A program made the translations under genes and the position numbers. The notes under the pieces are model-generated. The model had not been told where the DNA came from. It saw only the letters and a list, made by a program, of their open reading frames with translations, and did not search any database. Below, one piece after another: positions 1 to 5,733 of a DNA stretch of 10,487 nt (the stretch's first letter is position 1; every line of letters starts with the position of its first letter). The stretch is taken from contig JAQVZR010000031.1 of NCBI GenBank assembly GCA_028708105.1, positions 1-10,487 of the forward strand, read 5' to 3'. This stretch comes from Desulfoplanes sp. (lineage in GTDB: Bacteria > Desulfobacterota > Desulfovibrionia > Desulfovibrionales > Desulfomicrobiaceae).

Positions 1-1179
1 ACCTATCTGGTTAAAATCCTCGACAATCATTTCGATAGGATCTTCGATGGTGACTACATTGATACCCGGATGAGCCATGGTCTTCAGAGTGGAATACAGG
101 GTTGTAGACTTGCCGCTCCCCGTGGGTCCGGTGACCAGAACCAGACCATGGGTCCGTTCCAGCAGGCCACGATAGCGCTGCAGCTGCACATCCCCCATGC
201 CCAACCCTTCCAGAGGTTTGAGAATACTCTCCCCGGAAAGCAGACGCAGAACCATTTTTTCTCCAAAGGCCACGGGAATAGTGGACACCCGGACGTCCGT
301 GGGCGTGCCCTCAAGCACCAATTGCACCCGGCCGTCCTGGGGACGCCTTTTTTCCGAAATATCCAGCCGACTCATTCCTTTCAGCCGGTTGAGCATGGCC
401 AGATGCACACTGAGGGGCAATCGGTGGATAGGGTGCAGGATACCGTCGATACGGAACCGGACCAGGGCATGATCCCGCTTGGGTTCAAAATGGATATCGC
501 TGGCCCGTTCAGCCAGAGCCGTGGACAGGAGATAATCCACCGCCTTGACCAGATGCTGCTGAGAGCCGGGGTCAATACGCCCGGCAATGCTCACCCTCCC
601 TTCCTGATCACCCAGTCCGGGCTGTCCATCAATCTCCATGGCTGCGGCCCGGACCGAAAGACGGAACTGGTACACATCCTCGATAAGCCGGGCAATCTGT
701 TCCTTCGTTCCCAGAAAAACACGGAACGACAAGGCGCTCACCCGACGCATGTCTTCCCAGAGCTCCGGACTAAAGGGATTGTGCACAATTACCTGCAGCT
801 CCCCGTTTTCGATGCGCAGGGGCACAAGCATGTTTCGGCGGGCAAAGCTCTCGGACACCAGCCCCGTACTGACCTCAAGATCCACTTCCAGAGGATCGAC
901 CCGCTTGAACTCCAAACCGGTGGCCTGGGCCACAGCGGTCAGGATGACTTTCTCGCTTAACCGGTTTTTCCCTTCGCCTGATGCACCTCCTCCGCCGCGG
1001 GGAAGGCCCAGACGCTGCAAAAAAACAAGCCCGCGAGGATCGTTGAGGTCAAGAGAATGCTCCCGGGCCTTGCGCACCACAAATTCAGCCTGCGAAGAAG
1101 TTATTTCCCCCTGTTTTCCGAGCAAAGGAAGCAGAAATTCCAGAGAATACTCATGGCATGGCCAGACATCCATCGGCAT
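1..1179 (-). CDS. GspE/PilB-family secretion or pilus assembly ATPase (N-terminal 393 residues; C-terminus outside the window)
   Basis: Cytoplasmic hexameric ATPase that powers a type II secretion or type IV pilus-like machine. The reading frame is open from the ATG at 1179 to the window edge, so the 3' end is missing. Visible in order: an N-terminal GspE_N/MshEN-like domain (about residues 65-180, with a 'VPLRIENGELQVIVHNP' stretch typical of the fold); the conserved ASDIHFEP motif near 226-233; Walker A GPTGSGKS at 351-358; and the Asp-box IEDPIE near 378-383. Walker B, the His box and any zinc-binding CxxC would lie outside. An SD-like GGAAG sits 7 bases upstream of the ATG. The gene starts 25 bp after the rfaE2 stop, so the two are probably co-transcribed. 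The visible part cannot separate GspE from PilB or MshE, so no symbol is given. Family assignment is secure. Confidence 0.93.
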   Translation of the reverse strand, partial: MPMDVWPCHEYSLEFLLPLLGKQGEITSSQAEFVVRKAREHSLDLNDPRGLVFLQRLGLPRGGGGASGEGKNRLSEKVILTAVAQATGLEFKRVDPLEVDLEVSTGLVSESFARRNMLVPLRIENGELQVIVHNPFSPELWEDMRRVSALSFRVFLGTKEQIARLIEDVYQFRLSVRAAAMEIDGQPGLGDQEGRVSIAGRIDPGSQQHLVKAVDYLLSTALAERASDIHFEPKRDHALVRFRIDGILHPIHRLPLSVHLAMLNRLKGMSRLDISEKRRPQDGRVQLVLEGTPTDVRVSTIPVAFGEKMVLRLLSGESILKPLEGLGMGDVQLQRYRGLLERTHGLVLVTGPTGSGKSTTLYSTLKTMAHPGINVVTIEDPIEMIVEDFNQIG

Positions 1180-1203
1180 GTATCACTTCCAGTTATATAC
1201 TTT

Positions 1204-1677
1204 TCAGGATGCGTATCTTTTGCAGATCCGTTCGATGATTCCGGTGGTGGAATAACCGGGCAACATCGGAATACTCAGGACGTCGCCACCCAGGGCGGTA
1301 ACAATATCCCGGCCCACAATAGATTCCAAGGGCCAGTCCCCCCCCTTGACCAGCACATGGGGCCGGACCGCCCGGATCAATTCATAGGGAGTATCCTCGT
1401 CAAAAATGATCACATGGTCCACGCAGGCCAACCCCGAAAGCACCTGAGCTCGGTCCCGTTCAGTATTGATAGGGCGCTTCTCCCCCTTGATCCTCCGGAC
1501 CGAAGCGTCGCTATTCAACCCGATGATCAACCTGTCGCCCAGAGCCCGGGCACGCTGCAGATAATCCACATGCCCCGGATGAAGGATATCAAAGCATCCG
1601 TTGGTAAATACCAGGCGCAATCCTGCCAGCCCGGCTCTAAGCCCCATAAATACATCCAACGCAATCAATTTGCTCAC
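1204..1677 (-). CDS. rfaE2: D-glycero-beta-D-manno-heptose 1-phosphate adenylyltransferase (RfaE2/HldE C-domain type)
   Basis: Transfers AMP from ATP to heptose 1-phosphate to give ADP-heptose for the LPS inner core; cytosolic. The nucleotidyltransferase signature [13 protein letters not shown] (residues 24-36) contains the HxGH catalytic motif, and the [10 protein letters not shown] end near the C-terminus is the usual (S/T)TT-x-II signature. It is a stand-alone adenylyltransferase without the fused kinase domain of HldE. The frame is open to an ATG at 1752. I prefer the GTG at 1677 because it gives 157 residues with the family's usual 20-25 residues before FTNGCFD, and has purine-rich GATGAGAGAGA upstream. 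The ATG at 1752 has no clear SD. The gene is separated from arsC by 162 bp containing a possible terminator, and is followed closely by the GspE-family gene. Confidence 0.92.
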   Translation of the reverse strand: MSKLIALDVFMGLRAGLAGLRLVFTNGCFDILHPGHVDYLQRARALGDRLIIGLNSDASVRRIKGEKRPINTERDRAQVLSGLACVDHVIIFDEDTPYELIRAVRPHVLVKGGDWPLESIVGRDIVTALGGDVLSIPMLPGYSTTGIIERICKRYAS

Positions 1678-1771
1678 AAGCCTATCTCTCTCATCCCTTT
1701 GTTGCTGCCATGGTCTGTCTGCTGGTCGTATGACCAAAAAATGGGAATACATCCCGGAGTCAATGTCTAGG

Positions 1772-1796
1772 GATAAAAGAAAGCCCCAGCGCGGGC
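1772..1796 (-). terminator. Possible intrinsic terminator after arsC
   Basis: Read on the minus strand, a GC-rich inverted repeat GCCC-GCGCTG-GGGC (1796-1783) is followed by the T-rich tract TTTCTTTTATC. The stem is only 4 bp, so it is weak, but it is correctly placed about 45 bp after the arsC stop and before rfaE2. It would separate the redox/arsenate cassette from rfaE2 and the ATPase gene. The rest of the 1678-1839 gap shows a TTGACT hexamer at 1758-1763 (minus strand) without a convincing -10 partner, so I do not call a promoter. Confidence 0.4.
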
Positions 1797-1839
1797 AACG
1801 GATTTCTTGTCCGGCAGGGGCATGGGTTATCAGGGAAGG

Positions 1840-2275
1840 TTATGGATTGTGCTGCAGACTACGGAAAAGGGTGGACACAAAATTTCGGATTTCATCCCGG
1901 ACCCGACGGTAATGTACCAACGGGTCAGCATCCGGTCCCGACTGACGGGCCAGTGCCGGGGGATCATCAAATCCCCGGTGGATGCGTTTGGCTGATCCGG
2001 CAAAAAAAGGACATGTTTCGTTGGCATGACCGCAGAGGGTAATCACCCAATCAAAGTCCTGCACAGGTATCCTCAATCAGTTTGGATGTCTGGCGGGAAA
2101 TATCCACCCTGACTTCGGCCATCACCCGCACGGCATCAGGATTAAGACCGTGTCTGGCAACCCCGGCGGAATACGCTTCTATCTCTTCACTCTTCAAAGC
2201 ACGGGCCCAGCCTTCGGCCATCTGACTGCGGCAGGAATTGCCGGTACACAAAAAAAGGATCGTTGCTTTTTGCAT
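1840..2275 (-). pseudogene. arsC: Arsenate reductase, thioredoxin-coupled LMW-phosphatase type, frameshifted
   Basis: Would reduce arsenate to arsenite in the cytosol using thioredoxin (pI258 ArsC family). The first frame (from 2275) encodes the N-terminal half with the P-loop CTGNSCRS, where C10 and R16 form the CX5R active site, and ends in TGA at 2051-2053. The other half continues in a second frame down to TAA at 1840 with [17 protein letters not shown], whose two Cys spaced C-x6-C match the resolving pair of the family, and a GFDDPP motif. The halves join if one base is skipped near 2055-2066 (one base inserted or two lost), which would give about 144-145 residues, normal for the family. 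GGAGGAAG lies 9 bases before the ATG at 2275, favouring it over an ATG at 2293. Both halves are otherwise well conserved, so the break is recent or a sequencing error. Confidence 0.85.
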
Positions 2276-2354
2276 GGAATCATCTTCCTCCAATACATAA
2301 CGTCAGATACGGCATCCTTATTTGCCATACATCCTTTTTATCACGGTGTGTATT

Positions 2355-3059
2355 TCATCCCAAAAACGGTTTGGTGACAAAATAGATCCCCAGCAACCCG
2401 ATGCATATTCCGGCCACCTTGCGGAACCACACCGAACCATGCTGCATGGAACGGTTTTCCACAATCCTCCTGGCTGCTGCGGCGGAACTGCCGGCCACGG
2501 CAATGGGCAGACAGTGGCCTAGACCAAAGAGGACCATGAGCAGAACGCCGGTCATAATTTTTTCCTGCACCGTCACAATGGCCAGGATGGGGGCGATGAA
2601 CCCGAAGGTGCACGAACCCGAAAGCAGCCCGTAGGCCAGCCCCAGTACGAAGGCCCCGAAGACGCCCTTGACCCCCAGCCGGGAGAGGCTGGAAGCGCCC
2701 ATGGAACACCGGGCCACCCCAAGCATGCCAAGACCGACCCAGACCAGTATCGCCCCCACCAGAACACTCCAGTACGGGCCCACATCCCCGAGCATACGCC
2801 CAAGAAACGAGCAGATAACCCCAATAACGGCAATGGTCACAAAGAGCCCGGCCGTAAACGTCACGGCATACCGGACCGCTTCCCGTCCCTGCAGAATCCG
2901 GTTCTGTCCGCCCACATAGCCCACGATGAGGGGAATAGAGGCCATATGGCAGGGGCTGAACAGAACGCTGACCATGCCCCACAGAAAACAACCTAGACCG
3001 GCCATCCAGGTCTCGGCCAGCATCCAAGTGTTGATGGTAAGAAACGCGCTATCCAGCAT
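2355..3059 (-). CDS. ccdA: CcdA/DsbD-type membrane thiol-disulfide electron carrier
   Basis: Integral inner-membrane protein that passes electrons from cytosolic thioredoxin to periplasmic thiol proteins. At 234 residues it has the usual six-helix size of CcdA. Hydrophobic segments lie near residues 19-50, 62-85, 94-116, 131-160, 165-190 and 211-231. The two redox cysteines expected in the first and fourth segments are present: C37 in the FSPCH motif, followed by SIPL, and C150 in SGSCTFGF. The start is 3 bp after the stop of the exported thioredoxin gene, which is its likely periplasmic partner. The SD is weak (GGGAAAT), so translation may be coupled to the upstream gene. Placed with arsC and two thioredoxin-fold proteins, it probably serves that redox system more than cytochrome c maturation, but this is inference. 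The ccd symbol is by family only. Confidence 0.9.
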   Translation of the reverse strand: MLDSAFLTINTWMLAETWMAGLGCFLWGMVSVLFSPCHMASIPLIVGYVGGQNRILQGREAVRYAVTFTAGLFVTIAVIGVICSFLGRMLGDVGPYWSVLVGAILVWVGLGMLGVARCSMGASSLSRLGVKGVFGAFVLGLAYGLLSGSCTFGFIAPILAIVTVQEKIMTGVLLMVLFGLGHCLPIAVAGSSAAAARRIVENRSMQHGSVWFRKVAGICIGLLGIYFVTKPFLG

Positions 3060-3062
3060 GGA

Positions 3063-3473
3063 TTATTTCCCGTCCTGGGTTTTAAGCAGCCGATCCAGAA
3101 CGCGAACAATGTTCTTTTTGGGATAAAACCCGACGTGCCGGTATATTTCCCTACCCATATGATCAAAAAAAATCTGGGTGGGGATGGACTTGATTCCGAA
3201 TTTTTCCCTCTGCCCGGGGTGCTGCCACACATCGATGAACAGGATGGCGGCCCTGTCGGCATATTCCTGCTCAAGCTCGGTGAGGATGGGTGCCATCATC
3301 TTACACGGAATACAGGCGTGGGCCCCAAGGTCAACCATGGTCACGGTGTCGGGCACGGGAACGGCCGCTGGAAGGGGATCAGTTCCGGCCTCAGCCTGTG
3401 ACTGAGCCAGGGCAATCGAAGAGAGAGAAACAAAGAAAAAAACAACACATAAACGGATGATCAAACGCTGCAT
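3063..3473 (-). CDS. Exported thioredoxin-family protein (CIPC active site)
   Basis: A 136-residue thioredoxin-fold protein with an N-terminal signal peptide (hydrophobic residues 5-21, ALA-Q cleavage after about residue 23), so it acts in the periplasm or anchored at the membrane. The active-site pair is ACIPCK (C54, C57). FIDVWQHP follows, and the cis-proline loop is SIPTQIFFD (P98). A short Pro/Ala/Thr-rich linker lies between the signal and the fold. A clear SD (GAGGAG, 5 bases before the ATG) sets the start at 3473. Its neighbour CcdA, 3 bp downstream, is the natural electron donor. It could reduce or isomerise periplasmic disulfides; the actual target is unknown. A 115-bp gap with two inverted repeats separates it from the upstream CxxC protein gene. 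Confidence 0.9.
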   Translation of the reverse strand: MQRLIIRLCVVFFFVSLSSIALAQSQAEAGTDPLPAAVPVPDTVTMVDLGAHACIPCKMMAPILTELEQEYADRAAILFIDVWQHPGQREKFGIKSIPTQIFFDHMGREIYRHVGFYPKKNIVRVLDRLLKTQDGK

Positions 3474-3490
3474 GAAGACTCCTCGGGAAG

Positions 3491-3513
3491 GTATACGGGA
3501 GTGGGTCGTATAC
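3491..3513. repeat. Inverted repeat upstream of the exported thioredoxin gene
   Basis: Perfect 7-bp arms GTATACG (3491-3497) and CGTATAC (3507-3513) surround a 9-base spacer. On the minus-strand transcript the element ends a few bases before the GAGGAG ribosome binding site of the thioredoxin gene. It could be a small hairpin affecting translation, or an operator for a local promoter in the AT-rich stretch 3515-3541. Nothing in the sequence decides between these. Confidence 0.35.
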
Positions 3514-3541
3514 GCAATTATTTCAAATAGTTATATTAATA

Positions 3542-3569
3542 GTAGAGACAAGACATGCCTTGTCTCTAC
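3542..3569. repeat. 28-bp near-perfect palindrome, possible dispersed repeat
   Basis: Arms GTAGAGACAAG (3542-3552) and CTTGTCTCTAC (3559-3569) are perfect over 11 bp around ACATGC, and the two innermost base pairs of the loop also match, leaving one mismatch in 28 bp. It lies in the gap between the small CxxC protein gene and the thioredoxin gene. On the minus strand it is followed by AT-rich sequence without a true T-run, so it is a poor intrinsic terminator. From memory, GTAGAGAC...GTCTCTAC palindromes are abundant dispersed intergenic repeats in cyanobacteria and some other phyla. That resemblance needs a genome search. The hairpin could still partly uncouple expression of the two genes. 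Confidence 0.6.
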
Positions 3570-3588
3570 GGCTGAACGACGGATCGCA

Positions 3589-3819
3589 TTACCCCAACCA
3601 GCCCAAAACGTCCTTTTTCCCCGGAACCCTGCCGCTGATTTTTACCACATCGTCCACAACCACGGCAGGCGTGGTGAACACACCGTAGGAAACAATTTCC
3701 TGAAAATCTTCCACCTTCACAACAGTGGCTTCCACTCCTGATTCCGCCACTACCTCACGGATGATCTGTTCGGTTTTCTTACATTTTGCGCATCCCGAAC
3801 CAAGTACCTTGATAAGCAT
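3589..3819 (-). CDS. Small thioredoxin/glutaredoxin-like protein (TM0996/MTH895 type)
   Basis: A 76-residue cytosolic thioredoxin-fold protein of the redox-active disulfide protein 2 type. The N-terminal active site is GSGCAKCKK (C10, C13) and the cis-proline loop is TTPAVVVDD (P51). There is no signal peptide. SD AAAGGAG lies 7 bases before the ATG. Members of this family are often found beside arsenic or heavy-metal genes and ArsP-type permeases in anaerobes. Here it is the first gene of a cassette that also holds an exported thioredoxin, CcdA and a broken arsC, so it may pass electrons either to ArsC or to CcdA. The partner is an inference; the fold and motif are visible. Confidence 0.88.
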   Translation of the reverse strand: MLIKVLGSGCAKCKKTEQIIREVVAESGVEATVVKVEDFQEIVSYGVFTTPAVVVDDVVKISGRVPGKKDVLGWLG

Positions 3820-3881
3820 AACATCACTCCTTTGATGGATTCATATGGCCTGCAGCTGGACATCTGCTGTAAACGGCTCTT

Positions 3882-3899
3882 GTTGGCAAAACCGCCAAC
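3882..3899. promoter_or_regulatory. Inverted repeat GTTGGC-N6-GCCAAC, possible operator
   Basis: Perfect 6-bp arms around AAAACC, about 60 bp upstream of the start codon of the small CxxC protein gene. It shares the TTGGY-N6-RCCAA form with a second repeat 68 bp further upstream (3951-3966). Paired sites of this kind can be binding sites of a dimeric regulator, but they do not clearly match the ArsR-type operators I know. Function unproven. Confidence 0.35.
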
Positions 3900-3950
3900 T
3901 TGTAAAACAAAAAAATATCAGGGGAAAAAGAATTACGACACCGTTGTTAC

Positions 3951-3966
3951 TTGGTCAAATAACCAA
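3951..3966. promoter_or_regulatory. Inverted repeat TTGGT-N6-ACCAA, possible operator
   Basis: Perfect 5-bp arms around CAAATA, with the same arm sequence family and the same 6-base spacer as the repeat at 3882-3899. It overlaps a TTGACC hexamer (minus strand, 3958-3953) that could serve as a -35 box, although the matching -10 is poor. Confidence 0.3.
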
Positions 3967-4151
3967 CAAGCGATATCTTGGCAAGAAAAAATAGAAACAA
4001 CACCCACGCCGCTGACAGCCATTAAACATTCAATCCACATCCCTGAGAACGCTGTAGCTGCTCGGCAACACACTTCTGAGATGGCAACAAACCAAGGGAA
4101 AAAGTGCTTGAAAAAGAATGGGAGTATAGTGTCTTATTTTGTGCTCGAAAA

Positions 4152-4169
4152 GCCGACCCGACGGTCGGC
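4152..4169 (-). terminator. GC-rich hairpin with short T tract (weak terminator or attenuator)
   Basis: Perfect 7-bp arms GCCGACC and GGTCGGC enclose a CGAC tetraloop (plus strand). Read on the minus strand it is followed by TTTT (4151-4148). It lies about 120 bp past the strong terminator at 4288-4321 and upstream of the redox cassette, so it could be a second backup terminator or the end of a small RNA. The short T tract makes it weak. Confidence 0.35.
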
Positions 4170-4287
4170 GATCCCAGGACATACTGATTGCATTTCCAAG
4201 GACTATCTCAATGGTAATAGTTGCGACACGTTGAACATGACAAAACACTGGCATGAATGATTGCCAGGCCTGTCTCTGCGATGGAAC

Positions 4288-4321
4288 AAAAAAGACCACC
4301 CGCTTCGACAGAAGCGGGTGG
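4288..4321 (-). terminator. Strong intrinsic terminator of the envelope operon
   Basis: On the minus strand an 11-bp perfect stem CCACCCGCTTC / GAAGCGGGTGG with a 4-base loop (TGTC) is followed by TCTTTTTT. It begins 26 bp after the stop codon of the secreted protein at 4348. It is the textbook rho-independent form and marks the end of the operon that enters from the right edge of the window. Confidence 0.93.
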
Positions 4322-4347
4322 CCCGGGAACAGCACACAACAAAACAT

Positions 4348-5598
4348 CTACTCTTCGATAAAAGCCTCATTACCAGAAATACGTACATTGTCCTCGGGAA
4401 TATTCAGCCCCAAGGATTCCAAGGCCTCATACAGTTGGCCGAAGACGAAATCATCCGGCGAAACCCCGGGCTTCAGGTCCAGAACCAGGACGTTTCCGTG
4501 CATGATCGCCCCGTCCACTCTGGATTCGACCTGTGTTTTAAGTTTGTACAGGGTTCGTTTGGAGGCCAGCTTGACGCTCACTTTCGCCGGCTGAGATGCT
4601 CCCAGTTTTTGCCGCTGCAAAGCCATGGAGGCCATCCTGCGCCCCTCTTTTTTGGCATCATTCATGAGCAGGGCCGCTGCCCGGGAAGCCACCTCGGCCA
4701 GTCCGTCACGCAGGGCAATGGAGGGTACCTTTTCTTCCACATGGGTTGCGTATTCCTGATCACCCACGGATTTGACCTCGTTGGTGATCAGATCCAACAA
4801 TGAAATGGACAATTTGGCCTTCAAAGTCCTTTTAACCTGATCGAAATACAATGAATCAATGCGGTAATAATACACAATCCCGTTTTGCGCGGCAAAGTGG
4901 TCACGTACGGCCTGCATCAATTTCTGGTCGATAACAAAATCATCCTTGTCAAAATCAAAATGCACTCCCATAAGCGGATCATCCTGAGCCTGCTTATACT
5001 TGGCCATACCCGGAGTCTGCTCCAGCCACTGCAGTTTCAGTCCTTCCTGGTTCCCCTTCCGGGTGATGGCATCCCGTATGGAACGCTGAAAATCCGGATA
5101 AAAAGTCACAAAGGGCCCCAGCCCACGCAGTTTTTTGACCCCGTCCGAGGCCTCCACATCCAGGATGAGATCCATACTCGCTTTGGTGGGAGGCTCTTCC
5201 ATGATCACAAAAACCACCCTGGCATCCTGTCCGGACTGCACCCCCACGCCCATTTCCTCAAGCCTGCGGTTGATGGCGGCATCATCCAGGGTCACCTTAT
5301 AGGTGGCGCATCCTTTGCCCCCTTCATAGGAGAAACCCTGCTGGGTCTTGCCTTTAACAAAGGCGGCATGACCGGCCACTATTTTTTTTAGACTGGCCTT
5401 ATCGATACCGGGATTGGCTCGCATTACATAAGAACGTACGGCTTCCTGCCCGGCCATATTCTGGAGATCTTTCTTGGCCTTGAACCGGCTGGAAGTCTTG
5501 CACCCGACCTCCACCCCCTCGGTGACCAGGGCAAAGGCATGTCCGGCCACAAGGCACAGTAAACAGACAAACAGTATTATATTGGTCAAACATCGCAT
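4348..5598 (-). CDS. Secreted protein of unknown function, last gene of the envelope operon
   Basis: I do not recognise a named family. The 416-residue product has a signal peptide (hydrophobic 6-19, cleavage likely after AFA near residue 23), so it is periplasmic or exported. Residues about 68-117 (GHAAFVKGK... to ATYKVTLDDAAINRRL) followed by ARVVFVIMEE resemble a FlgT-N-like domain leading into a second alpha/beta domain, much like the FlgT-like protein that opens the visible operon. Residues 238-315 read as another alpha/beta part, and 340-416 as a strand-helix-strand end (VLVLDLKPG, then a helix, then VRISGNEAFIEE). Mature cysteines are only C33 and C97, so one disulfide is possible. The frame is open to 5673, but GAGGTG 5 bases before the ATG at 5598 and the signal peptide right after it set the start. 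The longer start lies inside a repeat. Confidence 0.85.
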   Translation of the reverse strand: MRCLTNIILFVCLLCLVAGHAFALVTEGVEVGCKTSSRFKAKKDLQNMAGQEAVRSYVMRANPGIDKASLKKIVAGHAAFVKGKTQQGFSYEGGKGCATYKVTLDDAAINRRLEEMGVGVQSGQDARVVFVIMEEPPTKASMDLILDVEASDGVKKLRGLGPFVTFYPDFQRSIRDAITRKGNQEGLKLQWLEQTPGMAKYKQAQDDPLMGVHFDFDKDDFVIDQKLMQAVRDHFAAQNGIVYYYRIDSLYFDQVKRTLKAKLSISLLDLITNEVKSVGDQEYATHVEEKVPSIALRDGLAEVASRAAALLMNDAKKEGRRMASMALQRQKLGASQPAKVSVKLASKRTLYKLKTQVESRVDGAIMHGNVLVLDLKPGVSPDDFVFGQLYEALESLGLNIPEDNVRISGNEAFIEE

Positions 5599-5628
5599 AT
5601 GCACCTCGTAGATACGATGGGTAAAGGG

Positions 5629-5730
5629 AAGATATAGGATGAATCCGGAATCTTCACCACATTCGTTTACCAATCCTATATCTTATATCCTTAAGCGCAG
5701 CGGTCCTATATCCTTCTTTCTATATCCTTT
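5629..5730. repeat. Cluster of TATATCCT repeats between lipoprotein 3 and the secreted protein
   Basis: The gap holds several copies of a short AT-rich unit: TCCTATATC at 5674-5682, TATATCCTT at 5684-5692, CCTATATCCTT at 5705-5715 and CTATATCCTT at 5720-5729. An inverted copy, AAGATATAGGAT (5629-5640), forms a perfect 12-bp inverted repeat with ATCCTATATCTT (5673-5684) across 32 bases. It could fold in the transcript and lower or tune expression of the last gene, or be an expanding simple repeat. The remaining unique sequence shows no gene. Confidence 0.6.
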
Positions 5731-5733
5731 TTC

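Larger units (their letters stand above)
3820..4287. other. 468-bp intergenic leader without a convincing gene
   Basis: I see no credible coding region. Open frames on both strands (for example 3832-4260 plus and 4030-4347 minus) lack SD sites, recognisable motifs or protein-like composition. The stretch should contain the promoter of the redox/arsenate cassette. A TATACT hexamer on the minus strand (4128-4123) is a candidate -10 with only a weak -35 (TTTTCG, 17-bp spacing). TTGCCA at 3983-3978 is another possible -35, with a poor TATTTG 17 bases on. Three inverted repeats are listed separately. No arsR gene or remnant of a transporter could be read here. Confidence 0.5.

Noticed and set aside
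70..960. Long plus-strand open frame of 296 codons
   Set aside because: It is the antisense shadow of the GspE-family gene, whose minus-strand frame carries clear Walker A and Asp-box motifs; the plus-strand protein has no recognisable motif.
2051..2053. TGA in arsC read as selenocysteine
   Set aside because: The conserved C-terminal half is in a different frame, so reading through the TGA would not restore the protein, and no residue of the family is selenocysteine at this place.
3883..3898. Sigma-54 promoter suggested by TGGC...TTGC on the minus strand
   Set aside because: The GG and GC elements are 7 bases apart, not the 10 needed for a -24/-12 promoter.
3832..4347. Open frames on both strands (3832-4260 plus, 4030-4347 minus) in the long gap
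   Set aside because: No SD sites, no family motifs and unlikely amino-acid composition; the minus frame also runs through the strong terminator at 4288-4321.
5599..5673. Longer start for the secreted protein at 5673
   Set aside because: The extra 25 residues would precede the signal peptide, the ATG lies at the edge of a repeat, and the ATG at 5598 has GAGGTG at good spacing.
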